From positions 32,568 through 96,567 of the forward strand of contig QNGE01000851.1 of the NCBI GenBank assembly GCA_008508345.1: a DNA stretch of 64,000 nt, written 5' to 3'. Shown one piece after another: positions 24,394 through 35,787 of this stretch; position 1 is the first letter of the stretch, and each line of letters begins with the position of its first letter. Under the pieces are notes generated by a model. It saw only the letters and a program-made list of their open reading frames with translations, did no database searches and was not told where the DNA came from. The translations under genes were made by a program, and so were the position numbers. This DNA comes from Paragonimus westermani. Its lineage: Eukaryota; Platyhelminthes; Trematoda; Plagiorchiida; Troglotrematidae.

Positions 24394-26479
24394 GTAAGCG
24401 GGTGATAGCAAACTGCGTAGAACTCCAATGTCTACCTGATTCCCGCCTACTGATAAAACAGGTGAATGAAATCGAACAGAACGACTTAGGCTCCGATAAA
24501 TGAGTAGAATAACGAACATCATCATAGCTGAGCCCCTGAAGGTAGCCTCTTAGGGTAAGCTTTGATGTCATCACATCTGGATTGGGCGCCTTTGCGATGT
24601 TGGTTCAGACCGGTTTGGTGATATGCGCACACCGGAAGCAAATTTCAGTAAAGTCAATATGTCTCTAAGATGTGCACGTCACTTTCAGAAATATAGTGGT
24701 TCTGGTATAAACGATCCTAATTGGCAACATTACTCTGCACAGTCTTGAGAGAAGGCGGACTTCTCAGTGACGCAACTGTATCCTGACCCCTATTTTTAGT
24801 ATACAGATTGTATGAACGCCCTGAGTAACCTTAGCCAATCTTGTGTAGTTGTATCTTGAATATTGAGGAAGTGAACTAGTATTCCGTCTGTTGTCTACAT
24901 ACTTGCCTTTTCTCCCTTCATCTCTATTCGCTAGTCACTTTATCTGACACAAATGATCAATTATAAAATTCTTATTAACTTAGCTAATCAAATACATGAT
25001 ATTGTATATTTGAATGCAGACATAAATTGATTGCACGAACTGAATGTAATTGACCAAGCTAAGAATATTGCCTTATTCCTTTTTTCTCTGATATCCTGAA
25101 TAATTATTCGCCCGAAGGTCTACTGACTATATCGACAGCATGTACGCTAAAATAAGACATGCTTGTTGCTTGATGGTCATTCTGGTAGTGAGTTCGATTA
25201 CTGACTTAACGAAATTCAGCGTTCTGGTTTTACGTCATGATCTTATTCTTGTCTTTACATGCATTCTGATGATTCCTTCTCCATTCTGGAAAAACCATAC
25301 AGTCCAATCAGTTGAACCTGTTTTGGTGTAACGGGAGAATTTTGACGACGAACTCTCTGGTCCAGCTAATGCATACTAACGAACAACAAGAATGGACAGC
25401 AAAGGTCTCCGCGATATCCCTCCGAGGATAAATGAAAGAATTTCCATGCAACTGATTTAGAAACAAGGAGGACATTATTAAAAGCGCAATGCAAATTTTG
25501 TCATAAGCCGGACTCCCCAATATAGCATTGTACTGAAAGTCTGTAAAACTATACTACATGCCTCCTTCGATCATCTCGATTCTGCGGGTATTCAACCATT
25601 TTGAAGTGTAAATTTGAGGAAGTCATTCTGATAGAACAGGTGATAGAACAGGTATGCATCAAGGCTATGTATAACAAGATATCGAATTAAAATGGACAGT
25701 GCTACGGATATTGTAAGGAGTGAAAATACAGCTTCTAAAATATAAGAAACGTTTCTAAAATTGAAGATAATCTTGACGTCGCAAAATCGCATTAATGAAA
25801 ATGTCACCGCTATCGACATCCCGAACTTTTCAGCGCTGGGTTAGTCAAGGACATATGGCAGACCACATACTTGATCCATACATTCCTCGGATTACCAAAC
25901 CCGCAGAAAGCAGACGCTACAAATGATGCTACCGTTTTCGTCAAGTTCGCGAACTATGCGTGGACGGTTAGGCCAGTTGTCCTATTACCTGAACCGACAC
26001 ATATATTCTGAATTATTTATTGTATTCTCCCAAAACGATACTTCCGTCTCGAAACCAAAACTCCTGTCGAATTTCGAACGTCCGTGTGATACCGATAAAA
26101 ACGCAAAGTTACAACTTCCACGAGGTAAGAGTGTGCATCATAAGGTGAAATTTTCTTGCGCTAACTACTTACAGGTGTAGCTGCCGTTTCGTTCCACACA
26201 TGAATTCGACGGCTACAGCAAGTCAGAAGAAAATGTTTGCAGATTTGTCATCGCTCATTTGCAGTGGAATTTTAAAACACCTTTTATTTTGTGTCAATCA
26301 CTCCAGAAAATGGTGGTGCTCTTCAAGACATCAACATTAGGGTCGCCTATGAAGTATTTCCATCAGGCGATCGCACTTACATTATAGTCGTCGACGGCTA
26401 AGTGACTAAGCCCATTTGTCCCAAAGTACTTAAAACGTTGTTAACTCCAACCCACTTAGTGTTAGTAGTGCTTGCGTGA
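24394..26479 (+). other. Intron sequence, no supported element
   Basis: No coding motif was recognised. A 12-bp unit (GATAGAACAGGT) is tandemly duplicated at about 25630-25653. The open frame at 25923-26180 lies just upstream of Gypsy RT-like sequence and could be part of the same relic, but has no identifiable motif. Confidence 0.35.
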
Positions 26480-27190
26480 AAATATCTTAAACCATTTCTC
26501 ATTTTCAGAACACGTCCGCTGTAATTGGTAAAGCATGAGTTAGATGAAACAGGTGAGTTAACTACGCATACCGACTGTTCTCTATGGATGCATGAAACTA
26601 TCCCAGTATTGAAAAAGGACGGAGATGTCACCGTTTGCCGTGGCATGAACAGACCTCACCCGCGAGTGATTTTTTGGAAGTCCATTTTATGAGTTATGGA
26701 TGAACCCCTGAACATGTTATGTACAGCGCGTTTCTTTTAGAAACATAACTTATACAACGTATTCTTACACAAGCAATCAGTGCCGAATTCCAAAATTCTC
26801 TCGGTTTATTTTATAACTATTCATCATTTTAAGCTTGTGCCCAAGTTCCGCCTTTGCGATCTGATCAAGCTTGCTAATCATTCTCTAATTGACTTGCCCG
26901 AACAGATACTTTAGACACGCAGTAATATAGAGTTGGGAGCCATAAATTATTGGAGCGACCGGCAAGACTTGCGTTCAAATTTAGTCTACTGGATTACGAA
27001 GTCAATTTTTTAGGTTACAATTTCTCTGTCATATTCTGACGCAGAAAATTCGGGCCTAGAAGATACCACTGCAAATGCCAAGGCTCCTGCATCGGTAACA
27101 AAGCATTTTCTGAAGCTTTCCAGCGCCATCTCCCTCATTTTGTAAGACTGACAAAACCTCTGGCAGACAAAATTTAACACGTCTTATAAT
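26480..27190 (+). pseudogene. Ty3/Gypsy-type retrotransposon pol relic
   Basis: Several pieces appear in the right order and spacing for a Gypsy RT. FRTRPL...LVKHELDETGEL at about 26505-26560 corresponds to the R.VP...V..ELDRL entry of the RT. IPVLKKDGDVTVCRG near 26595-26640 corresponds to VPVLKKDGSVRICGD. FKFSLLDYEVNFLGYNF at about 26973-27025 corresponds to KC.F...EV.FLGH, and FQRHLPHFVRLTKPLAD at about 27118-27170 corresponds to YRRFIPNF..IA.PLTD. The catalytic YxDD box between them is not visible. Frameshifts and stops are frequent, so it is a dead relic. It sits in the intron upstream of exon 29718. No LTRs were identified. Confidence 0.65.
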
Positions 27191-29717
27191 CCAATGAGTT
27201 TCGTCAGACGAAAGATACAACGAGAGATTGAACGTAAAGTTCGAGACCCGCATTACATCCCAATTGATGCTTTTAACGAAATGCCTGAATCTTACAATGT
27301 GTATCTCCTTGATGTTTTGGTGAACTGAATAAAGAGAACTCAAGGTCACTCTCTTACCAGATTTTTCCGTAGTTCACAGGCCGCTGCATTATGAAGCTAC
27401 AGAGTTTCGTGGATGCAGTATAAACATGGCTGATTTTTCTTTGAATGTCACACGATATTCTGATGCTGTTTTTGTAAGTGGGATTGACTGTCCATAAGCA
27501 CCAATTGTGAGGTACCTTTCCAGTCGCTCAGTTCAGGAAACGTTCTCTTACCGCCGTGTTTGAAACAACTGGAGAGAGAACTTGACGAGGAGCATTACTG
27601 CACTGCATTATTTAATCTTCAAGTCCGTTTCGATCAATTCGTCACCAGTGTGAACGGACTTTTCCACAGAGGCCTTTCTGCACACACGAGGGAGTACACC
27701 ATTGTTTGAGTGATAGTGAGTAACAGAAGACCTTGGTTTTAAGCAAGTTGAATATCACCTACAATTCATCGCAACAGTCATACTTCCGTAAACATTCCGA
27801 TCAGCTACCTTCGAAAAGAATTGTCTTTGCCTCAAAAATCCGTAACAATCTCTGATTCTTTGTTACGTTGAGACAATTCTTCGTTTGAAATGAGGATCGA
27901 CAGTTTGGCAAGCGCCGGAAGCTTGACGATGCTGGCTAATTACCACGTGTCATTCTAATCACCTTGTGTCTGATCTACACCGGAATGGGCCCTTTGGACG
28001 GAAGACGTAGGTTAATCTCTGTTTTCCCGTCTCAGTTGTCCAACAATTTGCACGTGAATTCGTAATTATACTGCAATATTGATCGGCAATTCCTGCAGTA
28101 TAATATTACACAAAATGTCTTCGTTGCCGAAGCCGCCCGGAACTGCTGGGGAATTTGCGATAAACTGTGAACCCCTTCGAAAGTACAGTAAAATTTCAAA
28201 TCCTATGGATGTAAATACAATTGCGCAAGTACCTCAAGAATTCCACATTAAAATCCATGCAATAAATCACAGGTCACATCCTTTCGAAACTCCAGCAGCA
28301 GAAAGATTAGTTATTTGAACAGGACGTTTGCAACATGTGGCTGGAGTTTCGTATGTGTGTAGGTTATTCGCTCTCCAAAACGTCCACGCGTAAAGTCCCG
28401 ACTGTTGAAAGGTGTGGCAACCGACAACCAACCAAATTTCATGAACTAGGAATTTCATCGTTGTGCGCAACACTCTGTTAAGTATGCGCACGCAGTGCTC
28501 TGCAACCTAGCTCCTAGTGGAGTAGTGGGGTGTCTCGATATAACGTTCGTGAAAGGTATCCAAACAGAATCTACCAGGTATACGGTGGGTGGGTAGCGTA
28601 ATACATACAGGATATCCACACTTCAAACTTCCGACCAACACTATCCAGGTTGGTGTTGAGCTGAACGTTACTAATCCAATTCAGCCGGACGCAAACCCGG
28701 ATCTATACGGTTACTCCTACCACTACTAGTTCAACAGCGGGAATATTACAACTTCACTTGAACCTCGTTTGCTTGTTCGCATTAAGCTGAAAGTGACTAA
28801 GAAAAGCTAGACAGTCTTGTTACACTCTGGTGAGATAGCGTGTGCATGAAACCCGGTCACATACGGACTGAGCAGTTGCAGAATAATCAACGTACGCCAA
28901 CTTCATACTTTCTTGAAGCAGGGTCATCAACAGAATCGGCCGTCATCAAATCAAACATTGTAGGTTCCCCAATCCACCAGCCAGGCGATCCCAATCTCAG
29001 AAAGCAAAATAATTATTTTGTTAGAGAAAGTGGAGGACGATGTATTCGTGCATTCTTGTATTTTGTTTAACAACACAATACGATGTTAATCAATGGCTTC
29101 CTAAACGTTCGATTTCAACAAGTTAAGTCCCCACACTGATTGTTTCTACACTTTGAAGCAGAACGTAGGTATTGTTACTGGTTAGCGTTTGTTTTGGCTA
29201 CCGTTACAGTTGTTTAGATGCTTTTTGGTCAGCAGGCACTTGGAATCTGCGCTGTTTATTGAAATCTTGTGAGCCTCATGCGGTGGTGTGTTTGATGTGA
29301 TCTTGACGGTCACCAGTGAATGATTTGGTTCTTGTATGCCATCGGGACACTTCTCTATTCCAACACCCTTGAAATTGATAAACTGGAAGCAGTCTTCACA
29401 GCTGTGAAGCACGAAGTTTATGACGAAGGTTTACAATTGATGGACACAAATTGATTTGAACTGTAAAATAACCTCCAGTAGCTGTCTGAATTGGTAAGCG
29501 AAAGCTAGACTGCAGCGAAAAGACTGTTTACGATGATTCGTCATCGGGCTAAATACATCGCCAAGTGTTAACCGTCCGTTGGTTAAAATTAACACGCATT
29601 AACTGACGAAAAATGGCCGGTAGCAGCTTCCTGAACATCCGTCATGTGTGCGATTATGTTCCGTCTGTAATTCTATTTAGGATCTTAACAGAACTATCAA
29701 ACCCTCTCGTTGTTTAG
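27191..29717 (+). other. Intron sequence with weak exon-like frames
   Basis: Two coding-like frames occur, at about 28098-28318 and 28840-29070. The second contains a possible phase-0 mini-exon (28882-28959, between TTGCAG and GTAGGT). Their polypyrimidine tracts are poor and no known motif is present, so they are not called. The segment ends with a good acceptor (CCCTCTCGTTGTTTAG) at 29717. Confidence 0.3.
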
Positions 29718-29972
29718 CTTCACCCGGTCCTAACACAATTCACATGGGCCCAGACACTGTTCAACCAAGCCTCCTATGAATGTGCTCGAAATCCAGTTGG
29801 TCCAAATGCAATTCTAGATGATCATCTGACTCGTGTCTGGCGTGATCGGGCCCGTGTGATGATACAAGAAGACGAACTCAATGGGATACCCAAACCCCAG
29901 CTCTCAAGTCGCATGTTCAGACGCTCGGGCATCCGTTCTCGCTGGCATTCGTGGAACAAATTTACTCAACCA
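29718..29972 (+). CDS. axin: Axin candidate exon 3: beta-catenin-binding helix
   Basis: A strong acceptor (CTCTCGTTGTTTAG) precedes the exon, and donor GTTAGT at 29973 follows; both ends are phase 0 (255 nt, 85 codons). The diagnostic feature is the helix AILDDHLTRVWRD at about 29808-29846. It matches the conserved Axin beta-catenin-binding helix (SILDEHVQRVLR in vertebrates): Ile-Leu-Asp-Asp/Glu-His, then hydrophobic and Arg at the same spacing. In Axin this helix docks in the armadillo groove of beta-catenin. The rest is basic and Ser/Arg-rich. The frame has no good initiation codon. An in-frame TAG upstream of the acceptor supports the splice boundary. This is the strongest single motif for the Axin assignment. 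Confidence 0.72.
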
Positions 29973-30624
29973 GTTAGTGGTTTACCACGGAATATTTCAG
30001 GCGAGTCACTCATATTTGCATGTGCATTGCTCTAGAGGGTAGCAAGTATAGATGGTTACTTACCTAACGTCAGGAAAGCGTTTCGAGCACTTTTTCTCCA
30101 AAGAATGCAATTTTTGCTCTTCGCTGTTTATTTACATCTTCTGGTATCGGAAACTTCTCGGAATGTGTGAGCTACAAGTGCTTATGCACATGTTTGTATT
30201 TATCAATAGTGACGTGCAACGCACACGTGATCACGTGTAAAAAATATAATATCTAGAGTATAAGCACGTAAACAACCCAAGTAGGAATTCAGTACAGACA
30301 AGGTTACCAATAAACAAGCATGCAATAGCAAGAAGAAAAAAGGGTAGGAAAAGCAATACAATGATATCAAACAGAGTGAACGCATTTAGTTTGTTTCACA
30401 TTGTACTCCATTTGGAAACTTTTCGTTGCTCTTACTGGGGTTTTTCTGATTTCTTGGACGTTTGAATGATATGATTTAACTGAGGTTGGATAACACATAT
30501 ACCAACAGTTTCGTCACTGACTATTCCTTCAATATATATCTTAATGCTTCTAGTTATCGACAGATGTTTTGCACCCCAACCGGAAAGCCGAATAGAGCCG
30601 TTTATGAAAAAACATAATTACTGT

Positions 30625-30855
30625 TGAGTAGTCGGGGCGTTGGTTTATTTTCAAGTTGAACATCACTCACATTTGATCGCAGCCTTCGCATTCAAATAGA
30701 CTTTCCAGCCAGCAAGGATGTGCACTACTGATGATTTCCAAGGAGAGCGAAACTCGAGTCTAATACTTCTTTTTGAAAGAGGCTGGCCGGAAAGTCTATC
30801 AGAATGCGAAGGTTGCGATCACATGTGAGTGATGTTCAACTTGAAAAACTTGGTG
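30625..30855. mobile_element. Composite SINE: tails-outward inverted pair
   Basis: At 30625-30715 there is a minus-strand SINE tail and body (GTTGAGTAGTCGGGG to CTTTCCAGCCAGC). It joins directly to a plus-strand copy at about 30715-30855 (AAGGATGTGCACTACTGATGA through GAAAGAGGCTGGCCGG to GTTCAACTTGAAAAA). The shared body sequences can form a long hairpin with a loop of about 60 bp. The tRNA-like head is missing from both halves. Divergence is lower than at 15590-15900. Confidence 0.8.
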
Positions 30856-31646
30856 CCAATTTCTTCATAGCCTTAGGTCAAGTCATCTGCTATCAAATTT
30901 GCATTCTATTCCGAGTAAATTCAGATAGCTTAAAGAAAACGCGGTGCGGTAGGTGTTAATTAAGCACGCGTGAGACGTGCATGCATCATTTCAACCAATG
31001 CGGTGAAAACGTATTGCGTAATGAAGAACTCTCTGTTTCTAGCACACGTCTTTGTACATCATCAACGTTCATGTTAACATGCTACTACACATGGTCTACG
31101 CTTTGTACACGAAGTACTTCAGAAGTTGGCCGACAAGTACCAGCAGTTCGCATTGGTTACACCTCACAACCGTGAAGTGGCATTCCTCGCAAATTCGCGT
31201 TTTACACCTTGTCGGAGGTGCATCAAGTTGGCATTGGCCAACTCTGCATTAGTGATCCATTATCATTGGCTGTGTTATAACTTCTAGAGGGGAACCTCCG
31301 ACTAATCTCAGACCGTTGACACCCACAGAGGATGCAGGCGCAGACCCTTAGCATTCTCGAAGAAGTGTTTTACTCTTAGAAGAATGCGCTGCTATTCACC
31401 ATATGAAGCCACCTATATCGCCAAACAATCTGGATCATCTATAACTTGCCAGCATGTAAGGCGGTATCATTGATTTAATCTGAGGTTACGATTCTGCTTC
31501 CAATTAGAAGCCCTACATCACGATTGGTGAGATTGTTAAAGATTTTGCGTAGAATGTTAGTGGTCACAAGAGTGAGGGGGAAACTGAGGGATGGGGCAGT
31601 TTCCGCACCGAGTCACATAGCTTGTTTAAATTAAGCCTTCACTTAC

Positions 31647-31947
31647 CGTACTGCGACAACACCACAACGCACAGATTTCTTGATCTAGCTCCGTGAATGA
31701 TGACAGACCGGACAGGTTTATCACTGAGGACGACAAACGTGGACGCAACCTTGCCGTCCAGTGCGAGTTGACCATTCTGTACCCATGCCTGAGACGATGA
31801 TGGATTTTGCCCATTGGTAGACCGACCTTTAGAGTGACAAAAGTTAACGTAGGGAAGAAACAATAGTCTGTCATTTTTCATGCAAATGAAAGCTGTCAGT
31901 TCTGAACTGGCCCCTAAGATGGGCCCCGTTTCCAAGCCGTCGACGAA
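31647..31947 (-). CDS. Orphan exon candidate on the minus strand, unknown product
   Basis: On the minus strand an open frame of about 100 codons lies between an acceptor-like TGGTTTAG (just beyond 31947) and a consensus donor ACG|GTAAGT (31647/31646). It enters in phase 0 and leaves one base. The C-terminal part (DKPVRSVIIHGARSRNLCVVV) loosely resembles the final strands of copper-only SOD-like domains (GRSVVIH...C), but metal ligands are not evident and I do not assign a function. If real, it belongs to another gene nested antisense in an Axin intron. The acceptor has a weak polypyrimidine tract, and no partner exons were found. Confidence 0.3.
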
Positions 31948-33109
31948 CTAAACCATTCGGTCTCCATATAATCCTAGTTATTGTGCAAAGAAGACAGCGG
32001 AGATGGTGACAGATCTTGTGGTTGATTGCCTCTGGGTTGCAGACTCTTGGATCCTACGTATATATAACTAGCAAGAAGCGTTTGTCATCTCCAAATCTAT
32101 TTACTCTGCATACACCTTCGAGCCTTGGTTAACAAAGCCGTTTGTTACTGGGGATCTGGTCTAACAAACAGGCTCCGCCTTTGTTGCTTCGAACACCAGC
32201 GGCAGGGTTCAAAATGAGTGGTGTACAGGGCATGAGAAGTAAATTGAAGGCACCGTTTTTGGTGAAAAATTGAGGGATTAAGTCTTTATGGCATCTGCCT
32301 CACTGAATAGACGTTCTGCTTTGTACGTTTACACTCAAAGGCATAAACTTTTTGACCAACTGGGTTTCAAACTGGCATCACAAGACTTGCCCCTGCAAGT
32401 TGGTTAAATGCGCGGTTTTCTTGAATCTCGATGGGAGGTGTGTGCTGGCAACAGTGCTTCTGAGTTTCACAAAACTGTGATTAGAAACCGAACGAACAGC
32501 ATGTTTGAGCCACTGTCTCACATAATTGGAGATTGCGTTAGACTTACACCTGTTCCGCTCGCTGTTCACGAAACATCGTTTTCTGACAATAGTTTTGATT
32601 GACTTGTGACAATTTTAATCGATTACGTGAGTATCTTTAGCAAAAATAAAACAAAATTGTTTCACACAGAATGACCCTCAACACCCTGCATCAACACTTA
32701 ACATAAGGACAGGTGTCTATCCTCCCTAATGAGTAGTATGAAGTAGTGCAGCATTGATTTTCTCACCTGAACTATGATCGATGCCTAAACAGCTACAGAA
32801 GTGGAATATGTTATTCGTCGACTTAGACTCGTAAAATTTTGGAAAGGGTGAGGATGTTTTGTTCTTCTGTGCGAATGTATCATCGCAAGCTGACATAGCC
32901 GTACCAACTACGTTTACAAGCGGTTTGGAGAAGCTTTCCGTAAACACAAAATTGTGATCCTAAAGTTGGTACAACTCGGGTTATATGGTTTGTCAAATTG
33001 TATTATCAATCTGTTCTGCTTTTGGTAGGTGCTGAAGTAATGTGCAACAAACCTGATAGGTTCCGTTGCCTGGATCGTTCAACTCCTTCAGAAGTACCCA
33101 CTGAAGACA

Positions 33110-33137
33110 CAAACAACAACAACAACAACAACAACAA
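33110..33137 (+). repeat. (AAC)n microsatellite
   Basis: About nine near-perfect AAC units lie shortly upstream of the RTE LINE relic. The complementary motif, TTG/GTT, flanks the SINE fragment near 34.4-34.55 kb. Confidence 0.95.
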
Positions 33138-33239
33138 AGCAGTGAAAAACTGTTGTTTCCTATGTTTGATCAACAGGGTAACTACAAAACGGTAGATATA
33201 TAAACATTAACCCGGTAAAAATGGACGAGCAGAAACTGT

Positions 33240-34038
33240 TAACGATGTATTTACTGACAGCTACTAAACCATCGTTGCGCTTGAAAATGTGGACAGTTTC
33301 ACATAATTGGGTAGCACTATCTCGTCAGCCTGTAATATTACTGATGGGATATCAGTGAGGATAGCAAAGGCACGAGTTGCCTTTGCTAGTCTGCGTCATC
33401 TGTGGAGTCGAAAAGACGTTCCGTTGTTGCTGAAAAGAAGGGTATATGACACCTGTATGGTTCGGAAACGTGGCCTGTTCACAAGGAAGACATCAACAGG
33501 CTTGCTGTGTTTGACCATCGTTGTCTCCGCCAATTGGCCCACACTGGGTGAACTGGTTACGTGAGTAATGTGGCAGTTCGCCGGCGCGCATTTCAGAACG
33601 TTCAGGATGCGCGATCAATTGGTCAACTAGTTAAGTTGCACAGCTTGTGATGTTTGGGTCACGTGCTCCGTATGTCAGCCGAGCGTTTACCGTACTGAGG
33701 CCACCAACAGATGGATAAAACCGCGTGGTGGTCAAGCAACAACGTGGTCACGAAACATGTAAACCTTGACTGCGCCGTTGATCAAAGTGGGTAGGTGTCG
33801 CCTGCCTGGATGGGGTCCTCGTGATTACCCAAACCGCTGGTTGGAGAAGCTATCCGAGATGGCGGTATGTCGCAGTCAATGGCGTACCTGTATCCACACC
33901 ACTTCCAGTTCTTCCGCTTAGTCATCTTTCAGTGTTTTTCGACCATCTTAGTGACGTTTCCTTAGAGGATATTTCACGTCACTGTTGGGGTGAGCGGCGG
34001 CCCCAGCCACAGTACCCTTTGGTCACCCTGATGGCTGC
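33240..34038 (+). pseudogene. RTE-type LINE relic (C-terminal RT region and 3' UTR)
   Basis: The translation shows the conserved post-RT region of RTE-like elements found widely in flatworms. LENVDSFT then LGSTISS (with a stop replacing the Tyr of FTYLGS) is followed by NITDGISVRIAKARVAFASLRHLW at 33345-33410, LLLKRRVYDTC near 33425-33456, FDHRCLRQL in another frame near 33510, VSNVAVRRR near 33560, and LGHVLRMSAERLPY near 33655-33700. Stops and frameshifts are frequent. The region after about 33880 looks like 3' UTR and runs into (ATG)n at 34039. The 5' part is missing, as expected for a 5'-truncated LINE. It lies in the intron between exons 29718 and 35330, in sense orientation. Confidence 0.8.
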
Positions 34039-34039
34039 T

Positions 34040-34128
<89 letters not shown>

Positions 34129-34140
34129 GATGATGATGAT
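34039..34140 (+). repeat. (ATG)n microsatellite, probable LINE 3' tail
   Basis: About 34 trinucleotide units, interrupted twice by GTG. The array makes spurious poly-Met and poly-Ile open frames on the two strands. RTE-clade LINEs commonly end in short tandem repeats rather than poly(A). The array follows directly on the LINE 3' region, so I infer it grew from the element's tail. Confidence 0.9.
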
Positions 34141-34408
34141 CGTTCCGACTTGTGAATTTGTCTGACTATGAAGTAGGGCGATTCTACTCCCCAGTTCGCA
34201 ATTCAAAACGGTGATTGTTTAGTTTCCAGCAATTTTATGAACATGTGGTTAATTTTACTCTGAAAACATGGTCGCAGCACAAACTCTAGTGTCTCCAGTT
34301 GTAGGCGATCCAACTGAGTCAAGGATTTGTGCTTCATAAAGACTCAGAGGTGTCGGCCGATCTCGAATCTGTCAATCATCAGAATTAAACAATTGTTTGC
34401 TCACAACT

Positions 34409-34516
34409 CTTGTTGTTGTTGTTTTCAAGTTGACCAACACTCACATCTGATCGCAGCCTTCGCATTCAGATAGACTTTCCAGCCAGCCTCTTTCGAAATG
34501 AAGCACCAGACTCGAG

Positions 34517-34548
<32 letters not shown>

Positions 34549-34550
34549 GC
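34409..34550 (-). mobile_element. SINE fragment embedded in (TTG)n
   Basis: A minus-strand SINE body fragment (about 34424-34515, from TTTTCAAGTTGACC to AGACTCGAG) has TTG repeats on both sides. About five units occur on its tail side (34409-34423) and eleven on its truncated side (34516-34550). The tail-side repeat could be the 3' tail of the SINE; the other cannot, so the fragment probably inserted into, or was captured by, an existing microsatellite. Confidence 0.85.
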
Positions 34551-35329
34551 GACATCTTTTACTTGTATGCAGTTCTGGTTCAAGACTCGCTGATGGAATT
34601 CCAGTTCCAAACTGTGGTAGGCAAATAAAAATGTCCTAGACAATGTGGGCCTGCAAGGGTCACAAATTGCACGGGTAATGCAAAGGTAGATCAGTTCATG
34701 TGATTTCCCCCTTGGAATCCTGGGAAACAAGGCCAGGTTCGTGTTTGTAGGACAGCAGAAAATGTGCACAGAGGAACCACTGTAATCGCTGTATAGTCGG
34801 AACAATACCAATGTTTGTACTGAGAACCCAGGTACAATGTGTCCGATATGTGAATGGATCGTATCGAGAAGACCGCTTGCGTCATTTATAACGAAGCAAA
34901 CACAAATATTTGAGAATCAGCAAGTGGATACAACGGGGAAATTTTGTTGCTGGTCTGCAAAATGTTAGCAACGTATTGCGTTGGTACGCACTCCAGATTG
35001 GTAACAAAACTTTATTGCGCAATACAAACAGAAGTAACGCTGGTGAACTATTCGTGAGCAACCAGGAGACAAGCTAATTAAAAACGAAAGTTTCCCATTG
35101 ACTATGAATTACTTACGAGATTGACGAGCATAATGTGCTAGTTGGCAATGATTTAAGAAGCAGTTGGTGTAACTGTGGTTAATCGTTTTTAAAAACTTAT
35201 GAGCGAAGTCTATTTCTACAATGGTATCGATGTTGGGAGGCTGCAGCTAATCACTCTGACGCAACAGCATTGTGTTACTCCACAGACTACTCTTTGTTGA
35301 TGTCAGAAACCTCGTTCGAACCCGGTCAG

Positions 35330-35787
35330 TCTACACCAATCCAAGCAAACATGTGTGTCCGCGATCCGGCCTTTATTGTATTCAGCAATGCATTGACTCG
35401 GTACAGTCAGTATTTTCGGTCTCTCAGATATTTTACCTCACCGGATGCTTGGTGCTCAGACGAACCATGTTTACGCTACCCCAACACACAATATCGACCA
35501 CTACACAGAGAACGCTGTTCGCTTTGTCATATTCATCACCACTACCAGCATCGTCATAAACATAATCATCACCACCGTCATCATCATCATTATCAACATG
35601 GTCTCTGTACGCATTCTAATTCGGGCTACCGGCTACCTCTTCACGACAGTCAACACCGATCACGCATAGTCAATGGCGCTAATCGCGCACGACCTCAACA
35701 TCAGAACGAATTGAAGTCCCCTTCAGTGAATCTTCAGTATTCTGGCAGCCATTTGGCAAACTGTCCCAGTTGGTGGGTTCAACTCAC
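35330..35787 (+). CDS. axin: Axin candidate exon 4: His-rich linker
   Basis: The open frame starts before 35270 and ends at a consensus donor GTGAGT at 35788, leaving two bases (AC). I chose the acceptor CCCGGTCAG ending at 35329 because it gives phase 0, matching the exon ending at 29972; a stronger-looking acceptor near 35390 would break the frame. The product (152 codons) has a striking His-rich run at about 35528-35599, with 14 His among 24 residues, broken by Tyr, Gln, Arg and Lys. Vertebrate Axin1 also has a His-rich stretch between its beta-catenin-binding region and the DIX domain. The run is coded by CAT/CAC repeats and could be lineage-specific expansion. The downstream part is basic and Ser/Asn-rich. 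Confidence 0.55.

Noticed and set aside
24380..24574. Minus-strand frame sharing a short similar stretch with the 430-510 region
   Set aside because: Similarity is limited to a few blocks and is not enough to define a repeat.
28840..29070. Coding-like frame, possible additional Axin exon
   Set aside because: A phase-0 mini-exon is possible, but the acceptor tract is poor and there is no motif.
31626..31874. Minus-strand 82-codon frame overlapping the orphan exon candidate
   Set aside because: It is a shadow of the overlapping frame and does not use the GTAAGT donor in a sensible way.
33821..34206. Poly-Met and poly-Ile open frames
   Set aside because: They are translations of the (ATG)n microsatellite after the LINE relic.
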